A DNA stretch of 64,000 bases from NCBI GenBank assembly GCA_905235135.1, contig CAJOKR010000025.1, positions 1 through 64,000 on the forward strand. The letters run 5' to 3'. The position numbers and the translations under genes were made by a program. The notes beneath the pieces are model-generated. The model ran no database searches, was not told the DNA's origin, and saw only the letters and a list, made by a program, of their open reading frames with translations. This DNA is from an uncultured Bacteroidales bacterium. GTDB taxonomy: Bacteria; Bacteroidota; Bacteroidia; Bacteroidales; WCHB1-69. Shown piece after piece: positions 62,232-64,000 of the stretch (positions are counted from its first letter, which is position 1; the number at the start of each line of letters is the position of its first letter).

Positions 62232-63503
62232 ATGAAAGTATTCAAATTCGGCGGCGCCTCCGTGAAGGACGCCCCAGCCATTGAAAATCTGAAAAACATC
62301 CTGCAACGTTATGAAAACGAGCAGCTTGTGGTGGTGATTTCCGCTATGGGCAAGACTACCAACTTCATGGAGAAGATGTTGGATGCCTATTACCATGCGC
62401 CGGAAAACGTCCCAGCTTTGCTTTCGGAACTGCGTACCCAGCACGAGTCTGTGGCAGAGCAGCTTATGGGTGCGGATAACTCCTTCCTGCCGCACTCCGA
62501 ACGGATTTTTACGTTGCTGAACGAGCAGCTGCAGCGTCCCACGTCCGACAATTTCGATTACGACTATGACCGTATCGTCAGTTTCGGCGAACTGCTCTCC
62601 ACGACGTTGATTGCCACCTATCTGAACACGCAAGGCATTGAGACGCAGTGGCTTGATGCACGACAGCTGGTGCGTACGGATAATACCTACCGCGAGGGTC
62701 ATGTCGATTGGGCGGTGACGCAGAAGCTGGTCTGCAATACTATCAACCCCTACTTCCAGAACCGCACCCACGGCATTGTGCTGACGCAGGGCTTTATCGC
62801 GGGCACAGCCGAAAACCAGACCACCACCCTCGGGCGCGAGGGGTCCGACTATTCTGCGGCTATCTTAGCTTATGCGCTTGATGCTGAGTGTGTTACGGTG
62901 TGGAAAGACGTCCCCGGCATCCTCAATGCTGACCCGAAACGGTTCGCCGATGCGGTCAAAATCGACAAACTGACCTACCACGAGACCGTTGAATTGGCCT
63001 ATTATGGTGCGAGCGTTATCCATCCGAAAACGCTTAAGCCGCTGCATAACAAGCAGATACCGTTGTTCGTCAAATCCTTCTTCCATCCGGAGACTGAGGG
63101 CAGCATGATTACGAAGGATGCCGATCTGACGGAAGTCCCTTCATTTATCGTGAAAGACAACCAGCTGCTGATTTCGGTCTCCCCGCGTGACTTTTCCATT
63201 ATCGGGGTGGAGAATCTCTCCATCATTTTGGACATTCTGGCAAAATATCGCGTCAAAATCAACCTGATTCAGAATTCCGCGCTCACCTTCTCGGTCTGCA
63301 CCGACAATGTGCCGTTGCGGCTCAAACCTTGTATCGAGGCCTTGCAGGAGGAGTTCATTGTCAAGTTTAACGATGGCATACGGTTGGTGACCATCCGTCA
63401 TTATGATGCAGAGTCTGAGAAGACTATTCTAAATATGTTTGATAATGAGGAAGTTATAATCCGACAGAGCAATCGACATACCATTCAAATGATTCTGAAA
63501 TAA
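62232..63503 (+). CDS. lysC: Aspartate kinase
   Basis: The 423-residue amino-acid kinase starts MKVFKFGGASVKDAPAI. It shows RIVSFGELLSTTLIATYL, the substrate region TTTLGREGSDYSAAILAYAL, WKDVPGILNADPK, and two ACT domains at the end for amino-acid feedback. It lacks the homoserine dehydrogenase half, so it is monofunctional. First step of the lysine, threonine and methionine pathway; ddh in the same window acts later. Confidence 0.95.
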   Translation: MKVFKFGGASVKDAPAIENLKNILQRYENEQLVVVISAMGKTTNFMEKMLDAYYHAPENVPALLSELRTQHESVAEQLMGADNSFLPHSERIFTLLNEQLQRPTSDNFDYDYDRIVSFGELLSTTLIATYLNTQGIETQWLDARQLVRTDNTYREGHVDWAVTQKLVCNTINPYFQNRTHGIVLTQGFIAGTAENQTTTLGREGSDYSAAILAYALDAECVTVWKDVPGILNADPKRFADAVKIDKLTYHETVELAYYGASVIHPKTLKPLHNKQIPLFVKSFFHPETEGSMITKDADLTEVPSFIVKDNQLLISVSPRDFSIIGVENLSIILDILAKYRVKINLIQNSALTFSVCTDNVPLRLKPCIEALQEEFIVKFNDGIRLVTIRHYDAESEKTILNMFDNEEVIIRQSNRHTIQMILK

Positions 63504-63543
63504 AATATACGAAATCGTCGCTTGATTTATTAAAACAAAAATG

Positions 63544-63551
63544 TATCTTTG
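63544..63551 (+). promoter_or_regulatory. -7 box for the thioredoxin-fold gene
   Basis: TATCTTTG, 48 bases before ATG 63600. Confidence 0.6.
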
Positions 63552-63599
63552 CAGGCATAAAATTATGAACATATATCATTATTAATTAAACCCAATTTT

Positions 63600-64000
63600 A
63601 TGAAAAAGTTATCCTTATTACTTTGCATTTGCGCGATGACTTTGGCCAGTTTTGCGCAGCTGCCGAATGGGACTTATGCTCCCGCTTTTACCGGTTATGA
63701 GATTAACAAAACGACCGGTTCCATCATCACAGATAACCCCATTACGCTGTATGACCTCACTGATGCAGGTTATGTGGTTTACATGGATGTCTTCGCCACT
63801 TGGTGTCCTCCGTGCTGGAGCTTCCACACGGGCGGTCATCTGGAGAATCTCTATTCCCAGTATGGTCCTACCGGCACCAATGAGGTGCGCGTGTTGGCTA
63901 TCGAGGGCAGCAACGGCAACTATGCTTCTTTGAGCGGCACTGGCCCCGATGCTGGCGGTAGCGCCACGCAGGGCAACTGGCTGGCTGGTGTGGAATATCC
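63600..64000 (+). CDS. Secreted thioredoxin-fold (TlpA-like) protein, 3' end beyond the window
   Basis: The frame stays open to the end of the window (133 codons seen). The protein starts MKKLSLLLCICAMTLASFAQ, a Sec signal ending in A-Q. About residue 65 comes VYMDVFATWCPPCWSFH, a CPPC redox site in a TlpA/ResA-like setting. The following Gly/Ser/Thr-rich stretch is unusual and resembles the larger T9SS-exported thioredoxin-fold proteins of this phylum, so a C-terminal sorting domain may lie downstream. Confidence 0.82.
   Translation, partial: MKKLSLLLCICAMTLASFAQLPNGTYAPAFTGYEINKTTGSIITDNPITLYDLTDAGYVVYMDVFATWCPPCWSFHTGGHLENLYSQYGPTGTNEVRVLAIEGSNGNYASLSGTGPDAGGSATQGNWLAGVEY

Overview
The window reads as a chromosomal segment from a member of the Bacteroidota, most likely the order Bacteroidales. 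The evidence is the recurring promoter core TAnnTTTG 30-120 bases ahead of many genes, two proteins with a type IX secretion (T9SS) C-terminal sorting domain, a GldB-like lipoprotein, a PorE-like OmpA protein, SprB-like repeats, meso-diaminopimelate dehydrogenase, and signal peptides that end in Ala-Gln. GC content is near 50 % overall, with AT-rich islands. The genus cannot be named from the sequence.

Layout. 1-7.3 kb: end of a frameshifted T9SS cargo gene, a frameshifted class III aminotransferase, recG, then an outer-membrane barrel/FAH hydrolase/nucleoside transporter operon. 7.3-10 kb (minus): flippase-like protein, heptose-1-phosphate adenylyltransferase and an M23-LysM protein. 10.1-22.3 kb (minus): a composite defence island. 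It holds two tandem hsdM genes, an AbiEi/AbiEii-type toxin-antitoxin pair, a broken hsdS, a NACHT NTPase with an N-terminal nuclease-like domain, a DUF559 nuclease ORF inside a repeat-flanked unit, and hsdR. 22.4-34.8 kb: alaS, ssb, gldB, a carboxynorspermidine-dehydrogenase-like oxidoreductase, a propeller-like protein, a FadL-type barrel, a Tyr/His-rich lipoprotein, proS and mazG. 34.9-39.2 kb: a frameshifted AAA/PD-(D/E)XK gene, the PorE-like gene and a repeat-filled gap. 39.2-49.6 kb: one 3445-residue secreted adhesin-like protein. 49.7-64 kb: an ABC exporter (frameshifted), trmB, gcvT, an S23 pseudogene, a cytidylate-kinase-like gene, an RsmI-like methyltransferase, four tRNAs (Leu, Gly, Ser, Met), ddh, rluE, an ABC ATPase, mutL, a glutaminyl-cyclase-like gene, an aspartate kinase and the start of a thioredoxin-fold gene.

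How the parts relate. The secreted proteins, GldB, the PorE-like protein and the glutaminyl cyclase fit one cell-surface export programme: Sec signals ending A-Q, N-terminal Gln cyclisation, and T9SS delivery of large repeat proteins. In the defence island the methyltransferase genes have their own promoter. hsdS is translationally coupled to the AbiEii toxin gene, behind a palindromic operator, so restriction and specificity may be under the toxin-antitoxin repressor.

The non-coding part is unusual. About ten copies of a 28-base palindrome with fixed arms and a variable self-complementary core lie just beyond gene ends. Arrays of 7-base and 11-base units fill many gaps, and a GC-rich repeat family brackets the DUF559 gene. 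Six genes carry single-base frameshifts, so either sequence quality or a mutational process needs checking before any of them is called dead.
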